A DNA stretch of 64,000 bases from an uncultured Odoribacter sp. (lineage in GTDB: Bacteria; Bacteroidota; Bacteroidia; Bacteroidales; Marinifilaceae). Under the pieces are notes generated by a model. It was not told the origin of the DNA. It worked only from the letters and a program-made list of their open reading frames with translations, and did not search any database. Shown here one piece after another: positions 36,001 to 43,610 of this stretch; position 1 is the first letter of the stretch; every line of letters begins with the position of its first letter. The translations under genes and the position numbers were made by a program. The stretch is taken from positions 124,001-188,000 of the forward strand of contig CAJUQA010000004.1 in the NCBI GenBank assembly GCA_910588375.1, written 5' to 3'.

Positions 36001-36946
36001 GGCTTTCCTTGTATCGTTTGCCGTCTTCAAAGAGGATTCCTTTTTCGTCTTCTTTCCAGTAATCCCGGTTGTAGGCATTCAAATGTCCTTGGTAGAAACC
36101 GAACTTGGGCAGCAATACCGGATGTCCGGTAAGTTGGTAAAAATCATTCAGAAGGGCGACGGCATCGGGACTGACCATGAAGAAAACGTCCAGATAATCC
36201 GTGTCATGGGAAAGCCTTACCAATCTTTTATCTTTGGCACCGAAATCGTATTTCCCTTTTTTAAATGTGTACCATATCATGCCGTAGCCGTTTGTCGACC
36301 AATAAAACGGCGTAGGAGAAGCGACTCCTCCGTCGGTCCAGCTGTTTTGGTTTTCGATGGAAATAGCTTTCCCCTTGTGTGAGAATCTTCCGTTTTGAAC
36401 ACCTCCTCCGTAGAAATATTCCTGCGGGTTCTCTTTCAATGTCATCGTCACCTTTTTCTTTTCGAATTGCAACGGTTCCACCTCTTCGAATATCACGGAA
36501 TTATCGGAGGCATTCATCACCTGAAATAAAGAAGTGGTTTTGTCGAATTGAATTTTTATCCGGGGAGTAGCGATGCGGATTACTCCGTTTTCATCCGTTA
36601 CGTCCAATTGGGCAAGCGGCCTTCTGGGATTCTCCACTAAAATCTTTGCTTCCGGTTCGGCTTGCGGATCCCGGAGGATGCCTCCGTTTTTGTCTTGGAA
36701 CATCCTGAAAATATTTTCTCCGTAGAAATCAAGAGTCATTCTTTGATTGTCGGAGAATATGATTTCGACCGTACTGGGGTTGATTTTCCGGGCTCCCGTA
36801 ATGGAGAGCGTTTGTTGTTCGGATACTGTTTCCTTTTCTGTTGCAGGGCAGCTTTGTGATGAAAAGCAAGGATTCATCATAAATAAGGCGGCACCCAACA
36901 AAACCGTTTTTTTAAGCGTATGTTTACACACGGAACTCTTTGTCAT
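33080..36946 (-). CDS. Multidomain GH31 glycosidase with F5/8 and dockerin-like repeats
   Basis: Secreted alpha-glucosidase/alpha-xylosidase family enzyme of 1288 residues. After a signal segment (LKKTVLLGAALFMMNPCFS) come the N-terminal beta-sandwich, the GH31 barrel with nucleophile Asp428 (VLKTDVAW) and acid/base Asp480 (WSGDQTGG), and C-terminal beta domains. The enzyme is followed by a fibronectin-type III segment (TPYSFQIRAVNKEGYSDW), an F5/8-type C domain (about 965-1090), and two dockerin-like calcium repeats starting at about 1095 (GDINNDRLIDMNDF, GDVNRNGLIDAYDI). The last ~120 residues (TLQLSTPKQNYKRDEIIEVRVKG) resemble a cohesin-type fold. Specificity within GH31 is not fixed by these motifs. 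The gene diverges from the TonB-dependent barrel gene at 37161. Confidence 0.93.
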   Translation of the reverse strand: MTKSSVCKHTLKKTVLLGAALFMMNPCFSSQSCPATEKETVSEQQTLSITGARKINPSTVEIIFSDNQRMTLDFYGENIFRMFQDKNGGILRDPQAEPEAKILVENPRRPLAQLDVTDENGVIRIATPRIKIQFDKTTSLFQVMNASDNSVIFEEVEPLQFEKKKVTMTLKENPQEYFYGGGVQNGRFSHKGKAISIENQNSWTDGGVASPTPFYWSTNGYGMIWYTFKKGKYDFGAKDKRLVRLSHDTDYLDVFFMVSPDAVALLNDFYQLTGHPVLLPKFGFYQGHLNAYNRDYWKEDEKGILFEDGKRYKESQKDNGGIKESLNGEKDNYQFSARAVIDRYKNHDMPLGWLLPNDGYGAGYGQTGTLDSNIQNLKELGDYARKNGVEIGLWTQSDLHPKPEISALLQRDIVKEVRDAGVRVLKTDVAWVGAGYSFGLNGVADVGHIMPYYGNDSRPFIISLDGWAGTQRYAGIWSGDQTGGVWEYIRFHIPTYIGSGLSGQPNITSDMDGIFGGKKPVINIRDFQWKTFTPMQLNMDGWGANEKYPHALGEPATSINRWYLKLKSELMPYAYSIAHEAVQGMPMIRAMFLEYPNPYTLGKATQYQFMYGPYFIVAPIYQDTKSDEQGNDIRNGIYLPEGSWVDYFTGELYEGNRIVNNFESPLWKLPVFVKNGAIIPMTHPNNNVSEINKSTRVYEVYPYRYSSFTEYDDDGISEAYRQGKGMTTLIESQVNDKNKVTLTVHPAQGDFDGAVKNKTTEFRVNVTEKPKKLTAKIGDVKVKLTEVTTKDALEKGENVYFYDAAPNLNKFATAGSEFAKQTITKNPQLIVKLAATDITANPVVLQIEGFRFTPVDKYRQSTGSLTAPQVVITEENTQAYTLRPTWEKVANADFYEIAFNGMLYSTIKDTELLFEDLSAETPYSFQIRAVNKEGYSDWAEFKATTKANPLEFALPEILSETTAENQGGQEVDNLFDYDESSMWHTRWGANAIPFNLTMDLRTINQLDKFHYLPRTDGGNGTILQGSVYYSMDKENWLEAGNFEWERNGEVKIFHFTGQPTARYVKINVTKGVGNYGSGRELYVFKVAGTESYRPGDINNDRLIDMNDFTSYMNYTGLRHGDADFEGYVSNGDVNRNGLIDAYDISVVATQLRGGVEKEKTPQVEGTLQLSTPKQNYKRDEIIEVRVKGLNLRSVNALSFALPYNQQDYEFIGVEPLNMNALENLTNDRLHTNGTKALYPTFVNIGEKKTLEGDADLFVLKFKAKNALKFNLKIQDGLLVDKHLNTRKF

Positions 36947-36980
36947 ATTGCAATAAATTTGGTTATATGGATGAAACTAA

Positions 36981-37016
36981 TTTGCACTTCTTTAGGATAC
37001 GAAGTGTACAAATGTA
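36981..37016 (-). promoter_or_regulatory. Candidate promoter and operator upstream of the GH31 gene
   Basis: On the minus strand TACATTTG (37016-37009) is a -7 box without a good -33 partner. Just downstream of it, over the likely start of transcription, stand the inverted arms CACTTC (36985-36990) and GAAGTG (37001-37006), ten bases apart. This may be a binding site for a dimeric regulator. Confidence 0.45.
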
Positions 37017-37160
37017 TCAATATTAATTGAAAATCGGCAATTTGTGTGACGGCTAAAATTTTGTTGAAAAATAAAATGAAATATCAATAAACCTTTTGGT
37101 GTCGGAGTTGTCAATGGGGTATTGAATCAGAATAGATATTAAAGTATAGACAGAAAGGGT

Positions 37161-39641
37161 ATGAAAGTTTTTTTTATTAGTATTTTGTGGGCAATATTGT
37201 TATTGCCGGCCGAGTTATGGGCCAATGGTAACGGGGTGGTTAAAGGAAAGGTTACGGATGCCAAAACAGGTGATGTGATGGAATTTGTGAATGTCGGGGT
37301 ACGTAAAAAAGATTCTCCGACTCCTTTGACGGGGACGATAACAGACCAGGCGGGAAGTTTCCGGATAACGAATCTGGCCAATGGAAACTATGTCCTGGTG
37401 GTGTCTTTTATCGGATATACTTCTCTGGAAAAAGAATTTACGATTACGGAGCAGAAAAGTGAGGTAAATTTTCCGGTCTTGGCATTGAAAGAAGATAGCC
37501 AGATGCTGGATGAGGTAAAGGTGACGGGACAGCGTTCCCAGATGAAATTCGAGATAGACAAGAAAGTCTTCAACGTAGACCAGAATATTTCTTCCACCGG
37601 AGGGTCTGCCAGTGATGTCTTGAGCAACATTCCTTCCGTAGAGGTGGATAATGACGGGGAAGTCTCTTTGCGGGGGAGTTCCAGCGTGACGGTATGGATT
37701 AACGGGAAGGCTTCCGGATTGTCTGCCGACAACCGGGCTCAGATTCTGGAACAATTGCCGGCGGAGAGTATCGAGAAGATAGAAGTGATAACCAACCCTT
37801 CGGCAAAATACAGCCCGGAGGGTACTTCCGGAATCATTAACATTGTATTGAAACAGGACCGGAAAGCCGGATATTACGGTAGTGTGCAGGCAGGAATCGA
37901 CACCCGTGGCGGATGGAATGCCAGCGGAAGTATAAATTACAATACCGGGAAACTGGATGCGTACGCCAGTTTGGGATACCGTCGAAGAGTATCGGATGGT
38001 GGAGGCATATCGAAAAGAAACAATCTGAATGAAAAAGGAGAGCCTGTTTCTTTTTTGAATCAGCATTCGGACAACGACGGGCATGGAGGACCCATATTTG
38101 CGCGTGCCGGATTTACCTATCATATGACCAAGAAAGACCATCTTACTTTGGGAGGTTTCGGTATGTTCGGGGACCGCTATCAGAAGAATAAGATATTTTA
38201 TGAAAGCAACGTGCCGGGCTCTTTTATCGAGAGCAGCCGTATTTCGGAATCTGATAACGACATGAATGGCGGAAATGTCGAGTTGGGCTACAAACACGAT
38301 TTCAGCGAAAAGAGCAATCTGGATATAACCGTTTCCTGGAACAAGTGGAATATGGATGGAAAGAGCATTTATGAGCAGTATTCTTTGTTTGCAGACAGCG
38401 TGAGGTCTTTTTCTTATCAACGCCAGGAAAGTGATATCCGTTCCCATGATTGGGAAGTGCAGGCTGATTATGTCAATGAATTCAATAAAACGAGCAAATT
38501 GGAAGCCGGCTATAAAGGAACCTTTTCGCGTCAGAACAGTCCGGTGGAGACGGCTTCCGGAGCGACGGCAGAAGAAGCCAAACCGGATCCTTTGCTGTAT
38601 AACCGTTTTTTGTATGACCAGGACATTCATGCGGCGTATGCCACCTATTCCGGCCGGATTGAAAAATTCGGATTCCAGGTGGGGTTGCGCGGGGAATATT
38701 CGCGGGTAAATACAAAATCGCTTGGCTACGGGCAGTCGGAGGGAGATAAACCTTGGTATAAAGATGATTATTTCAGTCTTTTCCCCAGTGCGTTTTTATC
38801 TTACGAACTGCCTGCGGGGCATGAAATCCAGTTGAATTATACGCGCCGTATTTCCCGTCCCTGGGGAGGACAGCTTAATCCTTTCATGAACATTACGGAC
38901 TCAACGAACATTTCTTTCGGTAATCCCTATTTGACTCCTCAATATTCCAACTCACTGGAATTGAACTACATCAAAAATTGGGACAATCACACGGTGTCAG
39001 TTTCCTTGTATTACCGGAATACGGATGATGTCATCCAGCGAATCAGCTACATAGAAGACCAGGTGATGAAAAGTACCTTTGAAAATGTGGCTAAAACCCA
39101 GTCGGCCGGAGCGGAATTTGTGGTAAAGAATAACTTTGCCCGGATTTTGGATTTGACGACAACGGTCAACCTGTATTACAGTAAATTGGACGGTTTCTCT
39201 TATTTGCCTGAGGGGGCGGAAAAACCGGTGACCGGAGAAAGCAATGAAGACTTTTCGTGGAATGCCCGTATGATAGCCAATGTAGCTTTGCCTGCTTCTT
39301 TTTCTTTACAATTGACGGGCAATTACAATTCCCGCCAGTTGATAGCCCAGGGACACCGGAAATCCAGTTATTCCTTGGATGCCGGTTTGCGTAAATCTTT
39401 CCTGGACAAGAAAATCAGTGTCAGTGTGAACGGTCGGGATCTTTTGAATTCTCGGAAATGGAAAACAGAGACTTCCGGTACGGGATTTGCCCAATATGCG
39501 GAAAACTGGCGTACGGGACGTACTGTTCGTTTTACGTTGACTTACAGTTTCGGAAACATGAAGATGGGACGTAAAGGCCAGCGGCAGCAGCCCGCTCAAT
39601 CCGAAAGCAGCAGAATGAACCAGATGGAGGAGGAGTTTTAA
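37161..39641 (+). CDS. TonB-dependent receptor-like outer-membrane barrel
   Basis: Outer-membrane protein of 826 residues. A signal peptide (FFISILWAILLLPAELWA) is followed by a carboxypeptidase-regulatory-like domain (GVVKGKVTDAKTGDVMEFVNVGVRKKDS to GYTSLEKEF), a plug (SDVLSNIPSVEVDNDGEVSLRGSSSVTVWINGK, then PAESIEKIEVITNPSAKYSPEGTSGIINIVLK), and a barrel of the OMP_b-brl_3 type. It has no SusD partner, so it is not a SusC of the glycan type. The C terminus is Gln/Ser-rich and polar rather than a final aromatic strand. Cargo is unknown. ResB and CcsA genes follow after 51 bases. Confidence 0.9.
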   Translation: MKVFFISILWAILLLPAELWANGNGVVKGKVTDAKTGDVMEFVNVGVRKKDSPTPLTGTITDQAGSFRITNLANGNYVLVVSFIGYTSLEKEFTITEQKSEVNFPVLALKEDSQMLDEVKVTGQRSQMKFEIDKKVFNVDQNISSTGGSASDVLSNIPSVEVDNDGEVSLRGSSSVTVWINGKASGLSADNRAQILEQLPAESIEKIEVITNPSAKYSPEGTSGIINIVLKQDRKAGYYGSVQAGIDTRGGWNASGSINYNTGKLDAYASLGYRRRVSDGGGISKRNNLNEKGEPVSFLNQHSDNDGHGGPIFARAGFTYHMTKKDHLTLGGFGMFGDRYQKNKIFYESNVPGSFIESSRISESDNDMNGGNVELGYKHDFSEKSNLDITVSWNKWNMDGKSIYEQYSLFADSVRSFSYQRQESDIRSHDWEVQADYVNEFNKTSKLEAGYKGTFSRQNSPVETASGATAEEAKPDPLLYNRFLYDQDIHAAYATYSGRIEKFGFQVGLRGEYSRVNTKSLGYGQSEGDKPWYKDDYFSLFPSAFLSYELPAGHEIQLNYTRRISRPWGGQLNPFMNITDSTNISFGNPYLTPQYSNSLELNYIKNWDNHTVSVSLYYRNTDDVIQRISYIEDQVMKSTFENVAKTQSAGAEFVVKNNFARILDLTTTVNLYYSKLDGFSYLPEGAEKPVTGESNEDFSWNARMIANVALPASFSLQLTGNYNSRQLIAQGHRKSSYSLDAGLRKSFLDKKISVSVNGRDLLNSRKWKTETSGTGFAQYAENWRTGRTVRFTLTYSFGNMKMGRKGQRQQPAQSESSRMNQMEEEF

Positions 39642-39692
39642 GGAGGATAAATGGTAAATATTTTATAGCTTTGGTGCCGATAAAGGGCTCCT

Positions 39693-40496
39693 ATGGCTGA
39701 CTGGTTTTATTGTGACGAATGGTCCGGATTCGGATTCCCGCTCAATCTGTGGGCGGGAATCCTGGTATTGGCGGGTTGTATTCTTTTCTCTTTTTTCTGT
39801 AAGGATAAACATTGGATGAAGAGGGTGACGGGGGGCGGTTTCACTCTGGTGTGGATGGCGGTGCTTGTGCTGTTTTTAATAGCGGAGGGCATCGGGAGGT
39901 GGCAGCTCTATCATAGTTGGGCTTTTGTCCTGCTTTGGTTTGTATTTCTGTTTCATTTGGGAATGGTGATACTCCGGCGCATCCGGGTGTGGAACCGGCG
40001 GAATGCCCTGTTTTTTCTGAACCATACTGGGATATGGCTTGTTGTGGCGGCTTCCCTGCTGGGGGCTCCCGATGTGAAGCGGGTAAACATGGCGCTTTCT
40101 TTGGAGCAGGCGGAGAACAGGGCTGTTGATGAAAACGGATACGTACATACCCTGCCTTTTCGCGTTACAATCCGGAAATTTCAGGTGGAGTATCACCAAG
40201 ATGACCGGAATATGCCTAAAAGCGTCCGGGCAGAATTATTCTTACAGAGTCCGGATGAGAAAAAACAGGTATCTGTAGAAGTAAATAAACCGGTCAACTT
40301 TGAGGGATATGCCATTTATTTAGAGGGGTACGACCGGCCACAGGGGAGTGTTTCGGAGTATGTGACCCTACAACTGGTCAGAGACCCGTGGGGGAGTATC
40401 GTGTATGGGGGAATACTCATGATGGCGGTGGGGAGTGTGGGATTAATTGTGTATGGACCGGTGAAAAGAAAAGGAAATGAGCTTGGATTGGAATGA
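39693..40496 (+). CDS. ResB-like cytochrome c biogenesis protein
   Basis: Membrane protein of 267 residues. It has three N-terminal helices (about 18-36, 45-65, 72-90), a fourth near 104-120, a periplasmic domain (HTLPFRVTIRKFQVEYHQDDRNMPKSVRAELFLQSPDEKKQVSVEVNKPVNFEGYAIYLEGYD) and a C-terminal helix (GSIVYGGILMMAVGSVGLIVYGP). This is the ResB/Ccs1 layout of the system II heme-lyase complex that joins heme to apocytochrome c. Its 3' end overlaps the ccsA-like gene by 20 bases. The periplasmic domain is short compared with classical ResB. Confidence 0.82.
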   Translation: MADWFYCDEWSGFGFPLNLWAGILVLAGCILFSFFCKDKHWMKRVTGGGFTLVWMAVLVLFLIAEGIGRWQLYHSWAFVLLWFVFLFHLGMVILRRIRVWNRRNALFFLNHTGIWLVVAASLLGAPDVKRVNMALSLEQAENRAVDENGYVHTLPFRVTIRKFQVEYHQDDRNMPKSVRAELFLQSPDEKKQVSVEVNKPVNFEGYAIYLEGYDRPQGSVSEYVTLQLVRDPWGSIVYGGILMMAVGSVGLIVYGPVKRKGNELGLE

Positions 40497-41259
40497 TTTT
40501 GTATGGTTTGGCGGAGGAGCGTTGCTTCTCTGGGGACTGGGGGCTTTTCTGGCTTACAGGCCGGCGAGGTATAAATGGGCTGTCGGTTTTTCATTGGCGG
40601 GTCTTCTCTTGTTCGCCACTTTCATTGCCGGTTTATGGCTCTTCCTGGAGCGTCCACCAATGCGTACAGTAGGGGAAATTCGTTTGCTTTATTCCGGGTG
40701 TGTGGTTCTGGCTGGGGTGGGAGTCTACCTGAAGTGGCGATATGCCTGGATATTGTCTTTCAGTACGTTGTTGGCCGCCGTATTTGTTGCGATAAACATT
40801 TGTAAACCGGAAATACACGATAAAACTTTGGTGCCGGCCTTGCAAAGTGTGTGGTTCGTACCGCATGTGATGGCCTATATGTTTGCCTATGGGATTCTGG
40901 GGTGTGCTTTTTTGCTGGCATTGTATGCCGCACGACGAAAAGAACGGCAGGAGGAAATAGGACTTACAGCCGATACGCTGGTATATATCGGTACGGGTTT
41001 TCTGACTCTCGGTATGTTGTGCGGGGCTGTATGGGCCAAGGAGGCCTGGGGACATTACTGGGGATGGGATCCCAAAGAGACATGGGCGGCAGTCACGTGG
41101 TTTGCCTATCTTGCTTATATACACCTGCGCTACAGCAATCCTCAACGGGTGGGAGCGGCACGGGCGACGATGACCGCGGCTTTTCTCTTTTTGCAGATAT
41201 GCTGGTATGGCGTGAACTACTTGCCTGCCGCTGCGGGAAGCCTGCATACATATCAATAA
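40477..41259 (+). CDS. ccsA: CcsA/ResC cytochrome c assembly protein
   Basis: Heme-handling membrane subunit of system II cytochrome c biogenesis. The 260-residue product has about eight helices and the tryptophan-rich signature AWGHYWGWDPKETWAAVTWFAYLAYIHLRY, in which WGWDPKETW is the WWD heme-binding motif. The histidine in PHVMAYMFAYGILG is a possible axial ligand. Overlap with the ResB-like gene indicates translational coupling. In Bacteroides these functions are often fused in one chain; here they are separate. Confidence 0.93.
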   Translation: MSLDWNDFVWFGGGALLLWGLGAFLAYRPARYKWAVGFSLAGLLLFATFIAGLWLFLERPPMRTVGEIRLLYSGCVVLAGVGVYLKWRYAWILSFSTLLAAVFVAINICKPEIHDKTLVPALQSVWFVPHVMAYMFAYGILGCAFLLALYAARRKERQEEIGLTADTLVYIGTGFLTLGMLCGAVWAKEAWGHYWGWDPKETWAAVTWFAYLAYIHLRYSNPQRVGAARATMTAAFLFLQICWYGVNYLPAAAGSLHTYQ

Positions 41260-41274
41260 AAATAAAACCGGAAT

Positions 41275-41856
41275 ATGGAGCTTTTGACTGAATTACATCC
41301 TTTGGAACCTTTTTTCCCCGCGGGGGCAAAATTACTGATGTTGGGAAGTTTTCCACCGCAGAAAAACCGGTGGTCGATGGATTTTTACTATCCGAATTTG
41401 CAGAACGACATGTGGCGGATTATAGGGCTTATCTTTTACGGTAATAAAGATTACTTTCTGCTGGAGACGGGAAAAGCGTTTTGCAAAGACCGCATCTGCC
41501 GTTTTCTGGAAGAAAAGGGCATCGCCCTTTCGGATGCTGCCGGAGAGGTAATCCGGCAGAAAGGGAATGCGTCTGATAAATTCCTGGAGGTCGTGACACC
41601 CATAGACATACAAAAAGCTTTGCAACAGCTTCCCGCTTGCCGGGCTATTGTCACGACAGGACAAAAAGCCACCGATACTTTGCTGGAACTGCTTCCGGCG
41701 GAGGAGCCGAAAGTGGGCGGTTACTGCGAATTCGACTACTCCGGTCGCCGGATGAGATTATACCGCATGCCTTCTTCTTCGCGGGCGTATCCGAAACCTT
41801 TGCACGAAAAAGCCGCTGTTTATGAACAGATGTTCCGGGAACTGGGGCTGTTGTAG
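41275..41856 (+). CDS. Uracil-DNA glycosylase family protein (Mug/TDG-like)
   Basis: A 193-residue protein with the UDG-fold markers LLMLGSFPPQ (motif A region), MDFYYPNLQNDMWRIIG (as in the GNRFW segment of Mug) and YRMPSSSRAYPKPLHEK, close to the MPSSSAR motif B of TDG/Mug. Such enzymes excise uracil or mismatched thymine from DNA. Whether the catalytic residue for water activation is present is unclear, so activity on uracil is inferred. It lies 15 bases after ccsA on the same strand, with no clear functional link. Confidence 0.85.
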   Translation: MELLTELHPLEPFFPAGAKLLMLGSFPPQKNRWSMDFYYPNLQNDMWRIIGLIFYGNKDYFLLETGKAFCKDRICRFLEEKGIALSDAAGEVIRQKGNASDKFLEVVTPIDIQKALQQLPACRAIVTTGQKATDTLLELLPAEEPKVGGYCEFDYSGRRMRLYRMPSSSRAYPKPLHEKAAVYEQMFRELGLL

Positions 41857-41931
41857 AGCGACAGTCGGGCGGGGTGTTGCTGCAATGACGTTTGTTTCCT
41901 GAAAGTATAGCAGTGGACAGTAAAACCGGTA

Positions 41932-42582
41932 TTATTTTACCAAACCGAGGATTTCCTGCGGGTGGCTGACAATGTGGTCGGCACCGTTTGCTTCCAGTTC
42001 CGTACGGGGACGGAATCCCCAGGTCACACCGACAGATTCGATGCCGCTGTTCCTGGCTGTGTTCATATCAATGGACGAATCCCCGACATACAATGTGTCT
42101 TCTTTTCCTGCATTCGTCATACTTAAAATTTCGTTGACGATGGCCGGATCGGGCTTGGTGGGGCGGTCTTCCCGTTGTCCCAAAACCACGTCAAATGTCC
42201 CGTTTTCAAAATAAAAACGGATCAGGTCGCGGGTCGCTTCGTGAAACTTGTTGGAGGCTACGGCCAACATGATGCCTTGGTGGTGGAGCTGATTCAGCAA
42301 ATCGCATATTCCCGGGTAAGGTTGTGTCAGTTCCGTTTTGTGGGCTTGGTAATAAGAAACAAATTCAGCCTTCACCTGTGCGATTTGTCCTTCACATCTT
42401 GCATCGGGAGGCAGTGCCCTTTCGATGAGCTTGCTGATGCCGTCTCCCGTGAAATAGCGGTAAGCTTCACGTTCATGTTCCTCGTATCCGAACTGTTTTA
42501 ACGCATGGTTCGTGCTGGCGGCGATGTCACCCAATGTATCTAACAATGTCCCGTCCAGGTCAAATATGACTAACTTTTTCAT
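41932..42582 (-). CDS. HAD-superfamily hydrolase, phosphoglycolate phosphatase-like
   Basis: A 216-residue phosphatase with the HAD motifs FDLDGTLLDTLGD (nucleophile Asp), VASNK (motif II), the Lys of TKPDPAIV (motif III) and GDSSIDMNTARNSG (motif IV). The helical cap spans about residues 15-85. The set is that of Gph/PGP-like enzymes, but the cap does not fix substrate. It is transcribed away from the tRNA pair next to it. Confidence 0.9.
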   Translation of the reverse strand: MKKLVIFDLDGTLLDTLGDIAASTNHALKQFGYEEHEREAYRYFTGDGISKLIERALPPDARCEGQIAQVKAEFVSYYQAHKTELTQPYPGICDLLNQLHHQGIMLAVASNKFHEATRDLIRFYFENGTFDVVLGQREDRPTKPDPAIVNEILSMTNAGKEDTLYVGDSSIDMNTARNSGIESVGVTWGFRPRTELEANGADHIVSHPQEILGLVK

Positions 42583-42716
42583 CCTGTTGATTTTTTACAA
42601 AGATAATGCAAGCCGGAGGCAAAATCAACTTTTTGCCATCCGTTGCCGTTTTTATACGTTCTTGCAGCCGGAAAGGTCGGAAAAACAAAGGGATTTGATA
42701 TTTTATTCCCGAAAAC

Positions 42717-42747
42717 TTTGTTTTTTTACAAAACTGCCCTATCTTTG
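42717..42747 (+). promoter_or_regulatory. Promoter of the tRNA-Tyr/tRNA-Gly transcript
   Basis: TTTG (42717-42720), 19 bases, TATCTTTG (42740-42747): exact consensus, about 35 bases before the first tRNA. Confidence 0.92.
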
Positions 42748-42781
42748 CAACGCGAAAAAAGACAGACGTTCTTTAGATGCC

Positions 42782-42864
42782 GGGGAGATACCAAAGCGGC
42801 CAACTGGGGCAGACTGTAACTCTGCTGACTTATGTCTTCGTAGGTTCGAATCCTGCTCTCCCCA
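42782..42864 (+). tRNA. tRNA-Tyr (anticodon GTA)
   Basis: An 83-nt class II tRNA. The acceptor GGGGAGA/TCTCCCC is fully paired, the anticodon loop CTGTAAC carries GTA, a long variable arm (TGACTTATGTCTTC region) is present, and the T-arm reads GGTTCGAATCC. CCA is not encoded. Confidence 0.96.
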
Positions 42865-42874
42865 CCCAACTAAT

Positions 42875-42947
42875 GCGGAAATAGCTCAGTCGATAGAGCA
42901 CTAGCCTTCCAAGCTGGGGGTCGCGGGTTTGAGTCCCGTTTTCCGCT
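42875..42947 (+). tRNA. tRNA-Gly (anticodon TCC)
   Basis: A 73-nt tRNA. The acceptor GCGGAAA/TTTCCGC is fully paired, the D-arm is AGCTCAGTCGATAGAGC, and the anticodon loop CTTCCAA carries TCC. It lies ten bases after tRNA-Tyr, in one transcript. CCA is not encoded. Confidence 0.96.
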
Positions 42948-42955
42948 CTCTGAAT

Positions 42956-42985
42956 GAGGCAGTTACGAAAGTGACTGCCTCTTTT
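42956..42985 (+). terminator. Terminator of the tRNA operon
   Basis: GAGGCAGTTAC, GAAA tetraloop, GTGACTGCCTC with one wobble pair, then a T-rich run. Confidence 0.9.
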
Positions 42986-43071
42986 CTTTTCTCTGTTTTT
43001 GTGGTGTTCGGCGGGGCAATGTCAACCGGGAGGCCTATCAAATTTTTAACAGGTCTGTCGGCATTACATGA

Positions 43072-43233
43072 TATATAAAAAGTCCCTATCTTTGTTCTCT
43101 GATAGGAGGTAATTATGGAATAACTGACATATTGGACTTTTTGGAAAAAAACTATAAAAGCGAACTTTCCATGCAGGAAATTGCTTACTATACAGGTCGG
43201 TCGTTAGCCACGACAATCGTACTGCATATATAA
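43072..43233 (+). pseudogene. Remnant of an AraC-family regulator C-terminal domain
   Basis: An open stretch with no proper start encodes the typical beginning of the AraC DNA-binding domain: ILDFLEKNYKSELSMQEIAYYTGRSLATT (from about 43123), then VLHI and a stop at 43231. In the family this segment is the first helix-turn-helix (LxxIAxxxGxS) and is followed by about 60 more residues, which are absent. The upstream TGA at 43069 and lack of the N-terminal part show that both ends are lost. TATCTTTG at 43087-43094 and AGGAGGT at 43105-43110 lie within it and may now serve the downstream gene. Confidence 0.75.
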
Positions 43234-43259
43234 AATCAAATAATTAAATATTGAATGAT

Positions 43260-43535
43260 ATGTTAAGATTGAATTGTTTTATCCAAGTATCCGGTGAACA
43301 TCGCCCGGAAGTGATTGCAGCTGCAAAGCGTCTCACAGAGGCTTCCTTGAAACAGGACGGTTGTGTGGCTTATGACATTTTCGAAAGTGCCACACGTCCT
43401 GAAGTGCTTATGATTTGCGAAACATGGCGTGACCAGAGCGCCCTTGACGCCCACAGTGCCTCGGACGTATTCGTGACTGAAGTAGGAAAAATGCGCTCAT
43501 TGGCGGAGATGAAGTTGGAGACTTTCGAATTTTAG
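43260..43535 (+). CDS. Putative quinol/antibiotic-biosynthesis monooxygenase (ABM domain)
   Basis: A 91-residue ferredoxin-like dimeric protein of the ABM (YgiN-like) family. The pattern is CFIQVSGEHRPEVIAAAKRLTEASLKQDGCVAYDIFESATRPEVLMICETWRDQSALDAHSASDVF. The ATG at 43260 is used, although a TTG three codons upstream is in frame. Substrates of such proteins are quinols or reactive aromatic compounds. In Bacteroidetes these genes often lie by AraC regulators, matching the remnant just upstream. Transcription may come from a -7 box inside the remnant. Confidence 0.88.
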   Translation: MLRLNCFIQVSGEHRPEVIAAAKRLTEASLKQDGCVAYDIFESATRPEVLMICETWRDQSALDAHSASDVFVTEVGKMRSLAEMKLETFEF

Positions 43536-43610
43536 TAATAATCTTTCGTTGGTTATCCGTTTATAACGAATATACGGTGTTTGATACCGCGAACGACAAT
43601 CGTCACACCT

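Noticed and set aside
37215..38630. 471-codon open frame antisense within the TonB-dependent barrel gene
   Set aside because: Composition effect of the real gene; no signal, domain or start site.
43114..43125. Two-codon frame (ATG GAA TAA) behind an AGGAGGT site
   Set aside because: Too short to be called a gene; treated as a possible leftover start of the decayed AraC gene.
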